A DNA stretch of 60,251 nucleotides from Bacteroidales bacterium (lineage in GTDB: Bacteria; Bacteroidota; Bacteroidia; Bacteroidales; WCHB1-69), in NCBI GenBank assembly GCA_017617445.1, contig JAFZWE010000013.1:1-60251 (forward strand), written 5' to 3'. Within the stretch, counting starts at the first letter, position 1. Every line of letters begins with the position of its first letter. The notes below the pieces were generated by a model. The model made no database searches and was not told where the DNA came from. It saw only the letters and a program-made list of their open reading frames with translations. Of the stretch, positions 15,398-25,912 are shown piece after piece. The position numbers and the translations under genes are program-made.

Positions 15398-16828
15398 ATG
15401 AAACACAAGCAGTATATTCTTGAGAATTTGGAAATCACGGATGCCGGCGCTGAAGGGAAGTCTGTAGCCAAACACGAAGGCCTTACCATCTTTGTCACCG
15501 GGGCTGTTCCGGGAGATATTGTTGATGCCCTGGTGTTCAAAAAGAAGAAAAGCTATGCGGAAGCCCGCTGTCTGCGCATCATCCAACCTTCCCCCCACCG
15601 CATTCCTCCCCGCTGCGAACACTTTGGCACTTGCGGCGGCTGCAAATGGCAAATGCTTGATTACCAACAGCAATTGTTCTACAAACAAAAACAAGTCACC
15701 GACAATTTTCAACATCTCGGTCATTTTGAATACCCCGAACCTCAGCCTATTCTCGCCTCCGAATCCCAATATGGATACCGCAACAAAATGGAGTTCACCT
15801 TCACCCACCAGCGTTGGCTCTCACAAGAGGATATGTTGGCACAACAGGAAGGAAAAACAATAGAAATCAGAGGATTGGGATTCCATGTCCCTTCCAAATT
15901 TGACAAAGTATTAGACATTCAACAATGCCATTTGCAGGCAGAGCCAAGCAACAGAATCCGGACTGCCGTGCGCGATTTTGCCATCCGCCAGGAGATCCCG
16001 TTCTACAACCTCCGCAACCACGAAGGGCTGCTTCGCAATTTGGTGATCCGCATGTCCTCCACAGGCGAACTGATGGTGATTCTGGTGGTGACCGACCTGA
16101 ACGAACAGGCCAAGTGCGTGTTGGATTTCCTGTCCACGGAATTCCCGGAGATCACCTCCCTGCAATATGTGGTCAACCAAAAGATGAACGACAGCACCTC
16201 TGACCAAGAATTCCATACCTACAAAGGACAGCCCTATATGATGGAGAAGATGGGGGAGCTGGATTTCAAAGTGGGTCCCGCGTCCTTTTATCAAACCAAC
16301 AGCAGGCAGGCGTATCGTCTCTATCAGGTAGCCGCCGAGTTTGCGGAAATCGCCCCCAACGACATTGTGTACGACCTCTACACCGGTACCGGCACCATTG
16401 CCAATTTTGTGGCACGAAACGCCCAAAAAGTGGTAGGCATTGAATATGTGGAGGCGGCCATTGAGGATGCCCGCGTCAACTCCTCCATCAACCATATTGA
16501 CAACACCGTATTTTATGCTGGAGATATGTCAAAGGTGTTGACGCCCGACTTTGTGCAACAAAATGGTAGACCAAATGTAGTCATCACAGACCCGCCCCGC
16601 AACGGAATGCACCCGGACGTGATTGAACAACTGTTGCTCATGGAACCCCAACGCATCGTTTATGTGAGCTGCAATCCAGCCACACAAGCCCGCGACCTCA
16701 CCCTGCTGAATGAGAAATACCAGGTCACCCGCGTCCAGCCGGTGGACATGTTTCCCCACACCCAGCACGTGGAAAATGTGGTGCAACTCCAACTTCGCAC
16801 TTTCACTCAAAACAATACAGAATCATGA
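15398..16828 (+). CDS. rlmD: 23S rRNA (uracil-C5)-methyltransferase, RlmD/RumA family
   Basis: A 476-residue SAM-dependent enzyme that makes 5-methyluridine in 23S rRNA. The order is an N-terminal TRAM-like RNA-binding domain (about 1-60), a [4Fe-4S] cysteine motif Cys73-x5-Cys79-Gly-Gly-Cys82 with a further Cys near 175, a Rossmann methyltransferase domain with Tyr-Asp-Leu-Tyr-Thr-Gly-Thr-Gly-Thr (SAM), the Asp-Pro-Pro-Arg-x-Gly motif, and catalytic Tyr-Val-Ser-Cys-Asn-Pro. It opens a six-gene operon; its stop overlaps dapB by 4 bp. Which uridine is methylated (1939 or another, or a tRNA site) cannot be told from sequence alone. Confidence 0.88.
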   Translation: MKHKQYILENLEITDAGAEGKSVAKHEGLTIFVTGAVPGDIVDALVFKKKKSYAEARCLRIIQPSPHRIPPRCEHFGTCGGCKWQMLDYQQQLFYKQKQVTDNFQHLGHFEYPEPQPILASESQYGYRNKMEFTFTHQRWLSQEDMLAQQEGKTIEIRGLGFHVPSKFDKVLDIQQCHLQAEPSNRIRTAVRDFAIRQEIPFYNLRNHEGLLRNLVIRMSSTGELMVILVVTDLNEQAKCVLDFLSTEFPEITSLQYVVNQKMNDSTSDQEFHTYKGQPYMMEKMGELDFKVGPASFYQTNSRQAYRLYQVAAEFAEIAPNDIVYDLYTGTGTIANFVARNAQKVVGIEYVEAAIEDARVNSSINHIDNTVFYAGDMSKVLTPDFVQQNGRPNVVITDPPRNGMHPDVIEQLLLMEPQRIVYVSCNPATQARDLTLLNEKYQVTRVQPVDMFPHTQHVENVVQLQLRTFTQNNTES

Positions 16829-17547
16829 TAAAAGTTTCCCTTCTCGGCTATGGTAAAATGGGTAAGGAGATTGAAAAAATCCTCATCCGGCAAGATCTGC
16901 CCATTGTGGCGAAAATCGACAATGAGGACGACTGGAATGCCCAGCGCGAGCAATTCCTCACCTCGGATGTGGCCATTGAGTTCTCCACCCCGAATACCGT
17001 GGTCAAAAACCTGAACCGCTGCTTTGAAGCCGGCATTCCCGTGGTGTGCGGCACCACCGGCTGGCAACAGTGCCAGGGGGAAGTGCTGAAAGACTGCCGG
17101 AACAGTTCCAACGCGCTCATTTATGGCTCCAATTTTTCCATTGGTGCCAATTTGTTTTTAAAAATCAACGAGATAACAGCACAGTTGATGAACAAGCAGG
17201 AGCAATACGACGTGATGATCGAGGAAACGCACCACGCCACCAAAAAAGATGCTCCCAGCGGCACGGCCATTGCCACCGCCAACATCATCATTAACCAGTT
17301 GGACAGAAAAAAAGACTGGGCTCTGGAGGATGACAGTGACGCTTCCGATATCAACATCGTGGCCCACCGGTTCGGCAATGAAACCGGCACACATGCCGTG
17401 CGCTACCAATCAGAGGATGACTGCCTAATCTTGTGCCACAAAGCGTACAACCGTGCCATTTTTGCGCAGGGTGCCGTCCGCGCCGCCGTCTGGCTCACCA
17501 AAAATCCGGGGATATATCAATTCAGTGACATCTTTCTAAATATTTGA
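16825..17547 (+). CDS. dapB: 4-hydroxy-tetrahydrodipicolinate reductase
   Basis: A 240-residue NAD(P)H-dependent reductase that follows DapA in diaminopimelate/lysine synthesis. N-terminal nucleotide motif Gly-Tyr-Gly-Lys-Met-Gly-Lys-Glu-Ile (9-17), Cys-Gly-Thr-Thr-Gly-Trp near 74, and the catalytic Glu-Glu-Thr-His-His-Ala-Thr-Lys-Lys-Asp-Ala-Pro-Ser-Gly-Thr-Ala block are present. The ATG overlaps the rlmD TGA (ATGA), and the next gene starts 2 bp after its stop. Length is slightly short of the E. coli enzyme but normal for Bacteroidota. Confidence 0.95.
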   Translation: MIKVSLLGYGKMGKEIEKILIRQDLPIVAKIDNEDDWNAQREQFLTSDVAIEFSTPNTVVKNLNRCFEAGIPVVCGTTGWQQCQGEVLKDCRNSSNALIYGSNFSIGANLFLKINEITAQLMNKQEQYDVMIEETHHATKKDAPSGTAIATANIIINQLDRKKDWALEDDSDASDINIVAHRFGNETGTHAVRYQSEDDCLILCHKAYNRAIFAQGAVRAAVWLTKNPGIYQFSDIFLNI

Positions 17548-17549
17548 AA

Positions 17550-18236
17550 ATGAAACACAAAGATATACATCCTTGTTTACATCGCCAGCTGTTGGTTTGG
17601 GGGTTGCTTTTATGGACCATGGCTTCCACCATGGAATTGCAAGCCCAGCGACTGGAAATACGTTTTAACAAGGAGTTTTCCACGGACTCCATCCTCAACA
17701 AATCTATGGGAGCTGGGGCATCCTTTATTTTGGATGTATGGCATCCCAATCTGGATGTGCAGATCAATTTTGACTATGCTGGACACAAGGGGGATGTGAA
17801 CTATCTCGGTTACTCTACCCGATTCACCAAGCTGAAAGCCGGCATCTCCGCCCTCTACACCCATCCGTTAGGAGAAAGATTATACCTCCGCGTAGGCGGG
17901 GATCTCTCCTATAACAATCTTCACAAAACCATCACCTTCCACCGCGACACCATTTCTGCCACAGGTTTGTCCAGCACCTCCTTCCGTGGACAGATGCTTG
18001 GAATCGGCGCCATTGCACAAATCCAAGTCCGATTGGGTCGCCTGTTCCGCATCGGCGCAGGTGTAATCCCCACTTATCTTATCCCTCTGTCAGCCAAAGT
18101 GGACCGTCCCAACGTGGAACGCACCTACACCAAAGGAATTTTTGTTTGCCAGCTTCAAATCGGACTGGAAATCAAGCTGGGCAACCTGCTATCAAATTCA
18201 GAAGACAACCAAAATCCATCATCTAACAATCCATAA
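17550..18236 (+). CDS. Secreted outer-membrane beta-barrel-like protein
   Basis: I use the ATG at 17550; a TTG at 17544 would overlap dapB. The ~228-residue protein has a signal peptide with hydrophobic core about 14-28 and an Ala-Gln-type cleavage site near 35 (Leu-Gln-Ala-Gln). The rest consists of alternating hydrophobic/polar strands with Tyr, Gly and Arg, for example Leu-Tyr-Leu-Arg-Val-Gly-Gly-Asp-Leu-Ser-Tyr, as in small outer-membrane beta-barrel proteins (OMP_b-brl type). The function is unknown. The position between dapB and glmM in a tightly packed operon suggests constitutive expression with envelope-precursor genes. Confidence 0.65.
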   Translation: MKHKDIHPCLHRQLLVWGLLLWTMASTMELQAQRLEIRFNKEFSTDSILNKSMGAGASFILDVWHPNLDVQINFDYAGHKGDVNYLGYSTRFTKLKAGISALYTHPLGERLYLRVGGDLSYNNLHKTITFHRDTISATGLSSTSFRGQMLGIGAIAQIQVRLGRLFRIGAGVIPTYLIPLSAKVDRPNVERTYTKGIFVCQLQIGLEIKLGNLLSNSEDNQNPSSNNP

Positions 18237-18239
18237 AAT

Positions 18240-19646
18240 ATGTCATTAATCAAATCCATTTCGGGTATTCGTGGAACCATCGGGGGAAAAGCGGGAGAGA
18301 ACCTCACTCCCCTTGACGTGGTGAATTTCGTTTCCGCCTTTGCCACCCTGCTGAAAAAAGATGACCGCCCCCTTACCTTAGTTGTCGGGCGAGATGCCAG
18401 AGTCTCTGGCGAAATCATCAACAAAATGGTTTGCGGCACATTACAATCGCTGGGCGTAAATGTGATTGATGTTGGCCTTTCCACTACACCAACCGTGGAA
18501 ATGGCTGTTATCCAACAACATGCCGACGGAGGAATCATCCTCACGGCCAGTCACAATCCCATGCATTGGAATGCTCTCAAACTATTGAATGCCCAAGGCG
18601 AATTCATCTCAGCTGAAGAAGGGAAAAGGGTACTTGAAATTATTGAGAAACAAGATTTTGAGTATGCAGAAGTGGATCATTTGGGAACCTATACCCTATA
18701 TGAAAACGCGATTGAAGACCATATTGAGGCCATCCTGAAATTGGATTTGGTCAACGTAAATGCGATCAAAAAGGCGGGATTTTCGGTGGCTTTGGACTGT
18801 GTCAATTCCACTGGAGGAATCGCTCTTCCCATGTTATTGAAGAAATTAGGGGTGAAAAAAACACGTGTGCTGAACGGAGAGCCCACCGGTGTTTTTGCTC
18901 ACAATCCGGAACCCCTGCCAGCACACCTGCATGAAATTGCCCACCTGATGCAAAAAGGAGACTTTCACGTTGGTTTTGTTGTGGATCCCGATGTGGACCG
19001 GCTGGCCATCATCACAGAAGATGGAGAGATGTTTGGAGAAGAGTACACCTTGGTGGCCGTGGCTGACTATGTGCTCCAGCACAAAACCGGCAACACGGTA
19101 TCCAACCTCTCCTCCACCCGAGCCCTGAAAGATTTGAGCAAAAAGTACAATGTGGAATACAATGCCTCCGCAGTGGGTGAAGTGAATGTGGTGGAAAAGA
19201 TGAAAGCCACCGAAGCAGTGATTGGCGGAGAAGGCAACGGCGGTGTAATTTTTCCGGAACTGCACTATGGCCGCGACGCATTAGTGGGCATCGCCCTTTT
19301 CCTCACTTACATGGCTGAAAGCGGTGAAAGCTGCTCCTCCATACGCCAGAAATTTCCCTCCTACATCATCTCAAAAAACAAAATAGAACTGCGCCAGGGC
19401 ATGAATGTCCCCAAAATCATGGAGACCATTGCCAACAAATATACCGGATACGAAGTCAACACCATTGATGGAGTCAAAGTGGATTTTGACAACGGATGGG
19501 TTCATCTGCGCCCCTCCAACACAGAGCCCATCATACGCATCTATGCAGAAGGGAAAACCGAGAATTACGCGGACAATATCGCCACCAAGATCATCAGCGA
19601 TATTCGGGAAATTCTACAAACCGAAAGCATCTCCCCCAAAGACTAA
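18240..19646 (+). CDS. glmM: Phosphoglucosamine mutase (alpha-D-phosphohexomutase family)
   Basis: A 468-residue phosphohexomutase. The phosphoserine loop is Thr-Ala-Ser104-His-Asn-Pro, the metal-binding loop Asp249-Pro-Asp251-Val-Asp253-Arg, the sugar-binding loop Gly-Glu-Gly-Asn-Gly-Gly, and the phosphate-binding loop Arg-Pro-Ser-Asn-Thr-Glu-Pro. It probably interconverts glucosamine-6-phosphate and glucosamine-1-phosphate for UDP-GlcNAc, feeding peptidoglycan and lipid A. Phosphomannomutase activity is the alternative, since the family cannot be split with certainty by motifs. It starts 3 bp after the preceding gene. Confidence 0.85.
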   Translation: MSLIKSISGIRGTIGGKAGENLTPLDVVNFVSAFATLLKKDDRPLTLVVGRDARVSGEIINKMVCGTLQSLGVNVIDVGLSTTPTVEMAVIQQHADGGIILTASHNPMHWNALKLLNAQGEFISAEEGKRVLEIIEKQDFEYAEVDHLGTYTLYENAIEDHIEAILKLDLVNVNAIKKAGFSVALDCVNSTGGIALPMLLKKLGVKKTRVLNGEPTGVFAHNPEPLPAHLHEIAHLMQKGDFHVGFVVDPDVDRLAIITEDGEMFGEEYTLVAVADYVLQHKTGNTVSNLSSTRALKDLSKKYNVEYNASAVGEVNVVEKMKATEAVIGGEGNGGVIFPELHYGRDALVGIALFLTYMAESGESCSSIRQKFPSYIISKNKIELRQGMNVPKIMETIANKYTGYEVNTIDGVKVDFDNGWVHLRPSNTEPIIRIYAEGKTENYADNIATKIISDIREILQTESISPKD

Positions 19647-19670
19647 AAAAGAAAATTTAAAATAAATAAT

Positions 19671-20624
19671 ATGCAAAAACCTGTTTGTCAAGATTTTAAA
19701 GATACCCGTTCAGGATTCGGCGCGGGATTATTGGAAGCCGGCCGCAAAAATCCCAACGTCTTTGCCCTCTGTGCTGATGTGATTGGCAGCCTGAAAATGG
19801 GGGATTTCATCAAGGAATTTCCGGATCGCTTCATCCAGACCGGCATTGCGGAAGCCAACATGATCGGCATTTCCGCCGGTCTTGCGCTGAGCGGGAAAAT
19901 CCCCTTTGCCGGGGCTTTCGCCGGATTTATCTCCGGCCGCGTGTATGACCAAATCCGCATGACCGCCGCCTACTCCAACCTCAACGTCAAGATTGCCGCC
20001 TCACACGCCGGCATCACTGTCGGGGAAGATGGTGCCACCCATCAGATGATGGAAGACCTGGGCCTTATGAAAATGCTGCCGAACATGGTGGTACTCAACC
20101 CGTGCGACTATAATCAGACACGAATGGCCACCCTCGCCGCCGCCGAATACCAAGGCCCTGTTTACCTCCGTTTCGGACGCCCGGCAGTTCCCAACTTCAC
20201 TCCGGCAGACCAACCTTTTGTCATTGGCAAAGCCCTCACCCTGCAGGACGGCTCCGATGTCTCCATTTTCGCCACCGGCCACTTGGTATGGCCCGCTTTA
20301 GAAGCCGCCTACGAACTCTCCCTGAAAGGGATTCAGGCAGAAGTTATCAACATCCACACCATCAAGCCGTTGGATGAAGAATCCATCTTGCGCAGCGTGG
20401 CCAAGACCCATTGTGTGGTGACTGCCGAAGAACACCTGATGAATGGAGGTATGGGAGATAGCGTCTGCCAACTTTTGGCACGAAAGAGCCCCGCACCTGT
20501 GGAAATGGTTGCGGTCAACGACCATTTTGGAGAAAGCGGAAAACCCGACGAACTCATGAAAAAATATGGGCTTGACACCCCGCATATTATTGAAGCTGCT
20601 CAAAAAGCCATCCAACGGAAATAA
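19671..20624 (+). CDS. Transketolase, C-terminal subunit (PYR plus C-domain half)
   Basis: A 317-residue protein equal to the second half of transketolase. It carries the pyrimidine-binding domain with Gly-Ile-Ala-Glu-Ala-Asn (the Glu that activates thiamine diphosphate) and a C-terminal domain; no N-terminal thiamine-diphosphate-binding half precedes it. In split transketolases the two halves form a heterotetramer in the non-oxidative pentose phosphate path or in related ketol transfers. The partner gene is not in this window: upstream is glmM, downstream an ECF sigma factor 3 bp away. The partner must be elsewhere, or this protein works with another N-half. Confidence 0.85.
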   Translation: MQKPVCQDFKDTRSGFGAGLLEAGRKNPNVFALCADVIGSLKMGDFIKEFPDRFIQTGIAEANMIGISAGLALSGKIPFAGAFAGFISGRVYDQIRMTAAYSNLNVKIAASHAGITVGEDGATHQMMEDLGLMKMLPNMVVLNPCDYNQTRMATLAAAEYQGPVYLRFGRPAVPNFTPADQPFVIGKALTLQDGSDVSIFATGHLVWPALEAAYELSLKGIQAEVINIHTIKPLDEESILRSVAKTHCVVTAEEHLMNGGMGDSVCQLLARKSPAPVEMVAVNDHFGESGKPDELMKKYGLDTPHIIEAAQKAIQRK

Positions 20625-20627
20625 ACA

Positions 20628-21182
20628 ATGAACGTGCCGGACGATGAATTGATCTTGGAGCTTTTCAAAGAAGAAAAAACCAAGGAAAAAGCTTTCAAGA
20701 TGCTGATGGAGAAATTCAAGGAGACGATATATTTTACCGTCCGGCATTACGTTTATCTCCACGATGACGCAGACGACATCACTCAGAATGTGCTGGTCAA
20801 AATCTGGCGGTATTTGGACCGTTTTCGCGGGGACTCCTCTCTGAAAACTTGGATCACAAGAATTTGCATCAACGAATCCCTCACCTTCATTGAAAAAAAG
20901 AAACGGACACTGAACCTGTCGGACGACAAATACACCGACTATTTATTGAATGTGGCCGCAGAAGAGAAGTATATTTCTTCCGACAAAATTGAGCAGCTCT
21001 TACAAAAAGCCATTATTAAACTTCCTGATAAGCAAAGACTTGTGTTTACACTCCGCTATTATGACGAAATGCCCTATGAAGAAATGTCAAAAGCGCTTGG
21101 CACTTCTGTCGGGGCGTTGAAAGCCTCCTATCATTTTGCTGCAAAAAAAGTGGAAGAGGATTTGAAAAATGCGGTAAAATAA
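20628..21182 (+). CDS. RNA polymerase sigma factor, ECF subfamily
   Basis: A 184-residue sigma-70 family protein of the extracytoplasmic-function type. Region 2 (about 25-90) contains Asp-Asp-Ala-Asp-Asp-Ile-Thr-Gln-Asn-Val and a Trp-Ile-Thr-Arg-Ile helix. Region 4 (about 125-180) holds Leu-Pro-Asp-Lys-Gln-Arg-Leu-Val-Phe and the Tyr-Glu-Glu-Met-Ser helix-turn-helix. No anti-sigma factor gene adjoins it: the next gene is DUF3467 on the other strand. It ends the rlmD operon, starting 3 bp after the transketolase half, and would thus be made with metabolic genes rather than autoregulated from its own promoter. Confidence 0.92.
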   Translation: MNVPDDELILELFKEEKTKEKAFKMLMEKFKETIYFTVRHYVYLHDDADDITQNVLVKIWRYLDRFRGDSSLKTWITRICINESLTFIEKKKRTLNLSDDKYTDYLLNVAAEEKYISSDKIEQLLQKAIIKLPDKQRLVFTLRYYDEMPYEEMSKALGTSVGALKASYHFAAKKVEEDLKNAVK

Positions 21183-21240
21183 CACCCTGAACCAACTTTT
21201 CGTTAGCTCCAGAGCAGTTTGCCTACAATTCACTTCAATG

Positions 21241-21272
21241 GAAAAGGGAATTTGTGCCTTATGCAATTCCCC
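21241..21272 (-). terminator. Weak terminator at the end of DUF3467
   Basis: On the minus strand GGGAATT/AATTCCC arms separated by 12 nt are followed by TTTTC. The structure overlaps the DUF3467 stop codon and may also help end the converging sigma-factor transcript. Confidence 0.45.
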
Positions 21273-21549
21273 CATCTCCCATCATTGGAAAGATGTTGGA
21301 CTTATCATCAATACGCCCCTGTTGTTCTTCAAACTTGCGCACGTTGTCGCTCAATGCAGCCAGCAGACTTTTTGCATTTTTGGGAGTCATGATAATGCGG
21401 GAACGCACATTGCCTTTGGGCACGCCAGGCATCATGGCGATGAAATCCAAAATAAACTCATTGTCGGAATGGGTGATGATGGCGAGATTGGCGTAAGTGC
21501 CCTGTGCCACATCCTCGCTCAGATTGATGTCAATTTTTTGTTCTGGCAT
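21259..21549 (-). CDS. DUF3467 protein
   Basis: A 96-residue protein of the DUF3467 family, which in Bacteroidota commonly follows rpoC, as here. Visible conserved parts are an N-terminal Asp-Ile-Asn-Leu-Ser, Tyr-Ala-Asn-Leu-Ala-Ile-Ile-Thr-His-Ser and Arg-Ser-Arg-Ile-Ile-Met-Thr-Pro. The function is unknown; there is no signal or membrane segment. It lies 50 bp past the rpoC stop with an intrinsic terminator in between, so it is likely expressed by readthrough or from a weak promoter. Confidence 0.85.
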   Translation of the reverse strand: MPEQKIDINLSEDVAQGTYANLAIITHSDNEFILDFIAMMPGVPKGNVRSRIIMTPKNAKSLLAALSDNVRKFEEQQGRIDDKSNIFPMMGDGGIA

Positions 21550-21561
21550 GATTCTTTTTTA

Positions 21562-21592
21562 TTAAAAAGGGGTTAGCTTTTGGCTAACCCCC
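21562..21592 (-). terminator. Intrinsic terminator after rpoC
   Basis: On the minus strand a 9 bp perfect stem GGGGTTAGC/GCTAACCCC with a 5 nt loop is followed by TTTTT. It separates the rpo cluster from DUF3467. Confidence 0.85.
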
Positions 21593-21599
21593 TGTTTTG

Positions 21600-24500
21600 T
21601 TATTCATCAAGTTTGGAAGCCATCAGACTTTCATATTCGTCCATTGAGCTGACTTCAAGATTTTGGTATCGTTTCAACCCGGTACCTGCCGGAATGAGAT
21701 GTCCAACAATCACATTCTCTTTCAAGCCGAGGAGATGGTCGGATTGGGCATTGATAGCGGCATTGGTGAGCACCTTGGTGGTTTCCTGGAAGGATGCGGC
21801 AGAGATAAAGCTTCTGATCTGGAGGGAAGCTCTGGTGATACCTTGCAGAATCGGCTTTCCGGTGGCCGGATTGGCATCTCTCACCTCCACCAGTTTCTGG
21901 TCGCGGCGTTTGAGCAAGGAATTTTCATCTCTAAGCTGCTTGGGAGTAATCATTTGGCCTTTGATAAAGTTTTCTGAATCTCCGGCATCGGTAACGATCT
22001 TCATTTCCCAAATGGCGTCATTTTCCTCTTGGAAATCTACCTTGTTGATCAGCTCGCCCTGCAGGAACTTGGTATCACCCGGGTCCTCAATTTCCATCTT
22101 GCGCATCATCTGACGCACAATGACTTCAAAGTGTTTGTCATTGATCTTCACACCTTGCAGACGATATACTTCCTGAATCTCATTCACGATATACTCCTGT
22201 ACCTTCATGGCACCCTTGATATTCAAGATGTCTGACGGAGTAAGCGCACCTTCGGACAGCGGAGTACCCGCTTTCACATAGTCGTTCTCCTGTGCCAAAA
22301 TCTGCTTGGAAGCAGGAATGAGGTAGGTTTTCACCTCACCGGTTTTGGAGGTGATGTTCACGCAGCGGTTACCACGTTTGAGTTTCTTTTCAAAAGAGAC
22401 CACACCGTCGATTTCAGAAACGATAGCAGGATCCGAGGGGTTACGGGCTTCAAACAGCTCGGTAACACGCGGAAGACCTCCCGTGATATCGCCTGATTTT
22501 CCGAAGGTACGGGGGATTTTGACAAGGATAGCACCAGATTCAACGGTATCTCCCACATCCACAGACAGACGGGCACCTACCGGAATGTCAAATGTTTTAA
22601 TGGTATTACCCTCTTCATCATTCACCAAGATGGTCGGGTTCTTCGTTTTCAAACGGCTCTCAATGATGATGCGGTCATGGCTACCGGACTGTTCATCGGA
22701 TTCCACACGATAGGTGACACCCTCGATGATATCCTTGAAATCAATCTTACCTGCCACTTCCGAAAGAATCACCGCATTGAAAGGATCCCAATCGGCAATG
22801 ATGTCGCCTTTCTTCACGTTGTCCCCATGCTTGAAATAGAGCTTGGAACCGTAAGGAATATTGGCAGAGAAGAGGGCCACTGAGGTTTGCACATCAATGA
22901 TCTTCATTTCTGCGGAACGGCCGATGACGATGTAATATGTCTTGCCGAACTCATCGGTTTTCTCCAAAGCCCTCAACTCATCAATGCTGAGAATACCGTC
23001 GTTCTTGGCCATGATCTGGCTGTTGGCTGTAGCGCCACCAGCCACACCACCCACATGGAATGTACGGAGGGTCAGCTGTGTACCAGGCTCACCGATAGAC
23101 TGTGCCGCAATAACACCCACGGCCTCGCCAATCTGAACCATCTTTCCGGTGGCCAGGTTGCGGCCATAGCACTTCTGGCAGATACCGTGCTTGGATTCAC
23201 ATGTCGGAACCGAACGGATCTCCACCTCTTCAATACCAGCTTCTTCAATCTTAGCGCAGAAATCTTCTGTAAGTTCCTCTCCTGCTTTGATAATCAGTTC
23301 ATTGGTTTTCGGATTGTACACATCGTGCAAAGTCACACGACCCAAAAGACGGTTGGCAAGAGGCTCAATGATTTCCTCATTCTTTTTCAATGCGGTGATG
23401 GTCATACCTCTCAATGTGCCACAATCCTCTTCGGTGATAATGACATCGTGAGACACGTCCACCAAACGACGGGTGAGGTATCCAGCATCTGCGGTCTTCA
23501 AAGCCGTGTCAGCCAAACCCTTACGAGCACCGTGAGTAGAGATGAAGTATTCCAACACTGACAATCCTTCCTTGAAGTTGGAAAGAATCGGGTTCTCAAT
23601 GATTTCACCTCCAGAAGCACCGGCTTTGGTCGGCTTGGCCATCAAACCACGCATACCTGCCAACTGACGAATCTGGGTTTCAGAACCACGAGCTCCGGAA
23701 TCCAACATCATATACACTGAGTTGAAGCCCTGGCGGTCGGCGGCAATCTTCTTGATCAAAATCTTACTCAGATTGGCATTGGTGTGCGTCCAGACATCAA
23801 TAATCTGGTTGTAACGTTCTGTATTGGTAATGTTACCATATTCGTACTGCATTTGGATTTCTTCCACAGCAGCATTTGATTTCTCAATCAGCGTGGCCTT
23901 CTCTTCCGGAATGAGCACATCTCCGAGATTGAAGGACAAGCCTCCTTCAAAAGCCATGCGGTAACCCATGCTCATCATATTGTCAAGGAACGCGGTGGTT
24001 TCTGCATTTCCACATTTGTGAAGCACATCACCAATGATATCACGCAGGGCTTTTTTGGTCAACAGTTTGTTGATATAACCAAATTCCTTAGGAACAATCT
24101 GGTTGAAGAGCACACGTCCCACCGTGGTTTCCACTCTCTCCATACGTCCGTTGCCTTCCAAATCCACGCGGCAGTTGATCCATGCGTTGAGATGGATTTT
24201 GCGCTCATTGTAAGCAATGATTACCTCTTCCGCAGAATAGAAGGTTTTTCCTTCTCCCGGCACCTTGAAATCCTCAGTGGATTTCAAACCTTTGGTGATG
24301 TAATACAGACCCAACACCATATCCTGTGAAGGAACGGTGATCGGGGAGCCGTTAGCCGGATTCAAAATGTTGTGGGAGCAGAGCATCAGCATCTGTGCTT
24401 CCAGTACGGCAGCATTGCCCAGCGGGACATGCACAGCCATCTGGTCACCATCAAAGTCTGCGTTGAAAGCGGTACAGCACAAGGGGTGCAAACGGATAGC

Positions 24501-25889
24501 CTTTCCTTCCACCAAGCGGGGCTGGAATGCCTGAATACCCAGACGGTGCAGAGTAGGAGCACGGTTCAGCAGTACCGGATGTCCTTTGAGAATATTTTCA
24601 AGAATATCCCAAATGAGCGGGTCCTTGCGATCCACAATCTTCTTGGCAGATTTCACAGTTTTCACAATGCCTCTTTCCAAAATCTTGCGGATGATGAACG
24701 GTTTGAACAACTCGGCAGCCATATCTTTCGGCAAACCGCATTCGTTCATGTGCAGTTCAGGACCTACCACGATAACCGAACGTCCAGAGTAGTCCACACG
24801 TTTACCGAGCAAGTTTTGACGGAAACGTCCCTGCTTACCTTTCAAACTGTCGGACAATGATTTGAGAGCGCGATTGGATTCTGTTTTTACAGAATTGGTT
24901 TTCTTTGAATTATCAAACAGAGAGTCCACAGCCTCCTGCAACATACGTTTTTCATTACGCATAATCACATCGGGGGCTTTGATCTCAATCAGTCTCTTCA
25001 AACGGTTGTTTCTAATGATGACGCGACGATAGAGGTCGTTCAAGTCAGAGGTAGCGAAGCGGCCGCCATCGAGGGGCACCAGAGGACGCAATTCAGGAGG
25101 GGTGACGGGGATGATTTTCACAATCATCCATTCGGGTTTGTTTTCCGCACGTTTGCGGGCGTCGCGGAAAGCTTCAAACACCTGCAGTCTTTTCAAAATA
25201 TCCTGCTTGCGCTGCTGGGAGGTTTCGGTGTTGGCACGGTCGCGCAACTCGTAGGACTCCTTATCGAGATCCACCTGCTGGAGCAGGTCGTAAAGAGCTT
25301 CAGCACCCATCTTGGCGATGAACTTGTCAGGATCCGTGTCATCCAGCATCTTGTTTTCAGCGGGAAGCTGGTCCACAATGTCAAAATACTCCTCTTCATT
25401 CAAAAGGGTGTTGCGCTGGATGCCTTCTTTATCCTTTTCGTTCAGCTTCATGCCTGTAGCTGCGCCGGGCTGGATCACCACAAATTTCTCATAATAGATG
25501 ATGGAGTCCACCTGTTTGGCAGGGATCCCGAGCAATGCGGCGATTTTCTTGAAAAACCAGATATGGGCCACAGGAACCACCAATTGGATATGACCCATTC
25601 TCTCGCGACGCACTTTGCGCTCGGTCACTTCCACGCCACAACGGTCACAAACGATACCTTTATATCTGATTCTCTTATATTTACCACAATGGCATTCCCA
25701 ATCCTTTGTAGGACCGAAAATCTTTTCACAGAACAGACCGTCACGTTCGGGCTTATAGGTTCTGTAGTTGATGGTCTCCGGCTTGATCACCTCGCCATGC
25801 GACTGCTCCAGAATCATCTCCGGGGAGGCCAGACTGACGGTGATGGTTGAAAATTCCTTTCTGGTATTCGTATCTTTTCTAAAAGCCAT
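21600..25889 (-). CDS. rpoC: DNA-directed RNA polymerase subunit beta-prime
   Basis: A 1429-residue catalytic subunit of RNA polymerase. Near the N-terminus the zinc-binding Cys-x-Cys-Gly-Lys-Tyr and Cys-Asp-Arg-Cys-Gly-Val-Glu motif is seen. The active-site Asn-Ala-Asp-Phe-Asp-Gly-Asp, which binds catalytic Mg, is intact, and a second zinc site has Cys-x6-Cys-x2-Cys in the 900s ([11 protein letters not shown]). Length is normal for Bacteroidota. It follows rpoB by 23 bp and is the last gene before the terminator at 21562. Confidence 0.98.
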   Translation of the reverse strand: MAFRKDTNTRKEFSTITVSLASPEMILEQSHGEVIKPETINYRTYKPERDGLFCEKIFGPTKDWECHCGKYKRIRYKGIVCDRCGVEVTERKVRRERMGHIQLVVPVAHIWFFKKIAALLGIPAKQVDSIIYYEKFVVIQPGAATGMKLNEKDKEGIQRNTLLNEEEYFDIVDQLPAENKMLDDTDPDKFIAKMGAEALYDLLQQVDLDKESYELRDRANTETSQQRKQDILKRLQVFEAFRDARKRAENKPEWMIVKIIPVTPPELRPLVPLDGGRFATSDLNDLYRRVIIRNNRLKRLIEIKAPDVIMRNEKRMLQEAVDSLFDNSKKTNSVKTESNRALKSLSDSLKGKQGRFRQNLLGKRVDYSGRSVIVVGPELHMNECGLPKDMAAELFKPFIIRKILERGIVKTVKSAKKIVDRKDPLIWDILENILKGHPVLLNRAPTLHRLGIQAFQPRLVEGKAIRLHPLCCTAFNADFDGDQMAVHVPLGNAAVLEAQMLMLCSHNILNPANGSPITVPSQDMVLGLYYITKGLKSTEDFKVPGEGKTFYSAEEVIIAYNERKIHLNAWINCRVDLEGNGRMERVETTVGRVLFNQIVPKEFGYINKLLTKKALRDIIGDVLHKCGNAETTAFLDNMMSMGYRMAFEGGLSFNLGDVLIPEEKATLIEKSNAAVEEIQMQYEYGNITNTERYNQIIDVWTHTNANLSKILIKKIAADRQGFNSVYMMLDSGARGSETQIRQLAGMRGLMAKPTKAGASGGEIIENPILSNFKEGLSVLEYFISTHGARKGLADTALKTADAGYLTRRLVDVSHDVIITEEDCGTLRGMTITALKKNEEIIEPLANRLLGRVTLHDVYNPKTNELIIKAGEELTEDFCAKIEEAGIEEVEIRSVPTCESKHGICQKCYGRNLATGKMVQIGEAVGVIAAQSIGEPGTQLTLRTFHVGGVAGGATANSQIMAKNDGILSIDELRALEKTDEFGKTYYIVIGRSAEMKIIDVQTSVALFSANIPYGSKLYFKHGDNVKKGDIIADWDPFNAVILSEVAGKIDFKDIIEGVTYRVESDEQSGSHDRIIIESRLKTKNPTILVNDEEGNTIKTFDIPVGARLSVDVGDTVESGAILVKIPRTFGKSGDITGGLPRVTELFEARNPSDPAIVSEIDGVVSFEKKLKRGNRCVNITSKTGEVKTYLIPASKQILAQENDYVKAGTPLSEGALTPSDILNIKGAMKVQEYIVNEIQEVYRLQGVKINDKHFEVIVRQMMRKMEIEDPGDTKFLQGELINKVDFQEENDAIWEMKIVTDAGDSENFIKGQMITPKQLRDENSLLKRRDQKLVEVRDANPATGKPILQGITRASLQIRSFISAASFQETTKVLTNAAINAQSDHLLGLKENVIVGHLIPAGTGLKRYQNLEVSSMDEYESLMASKLDE

Positions 25890-25912
25890 TTTCTATTAAG
25901 ATTATGTTTTTA

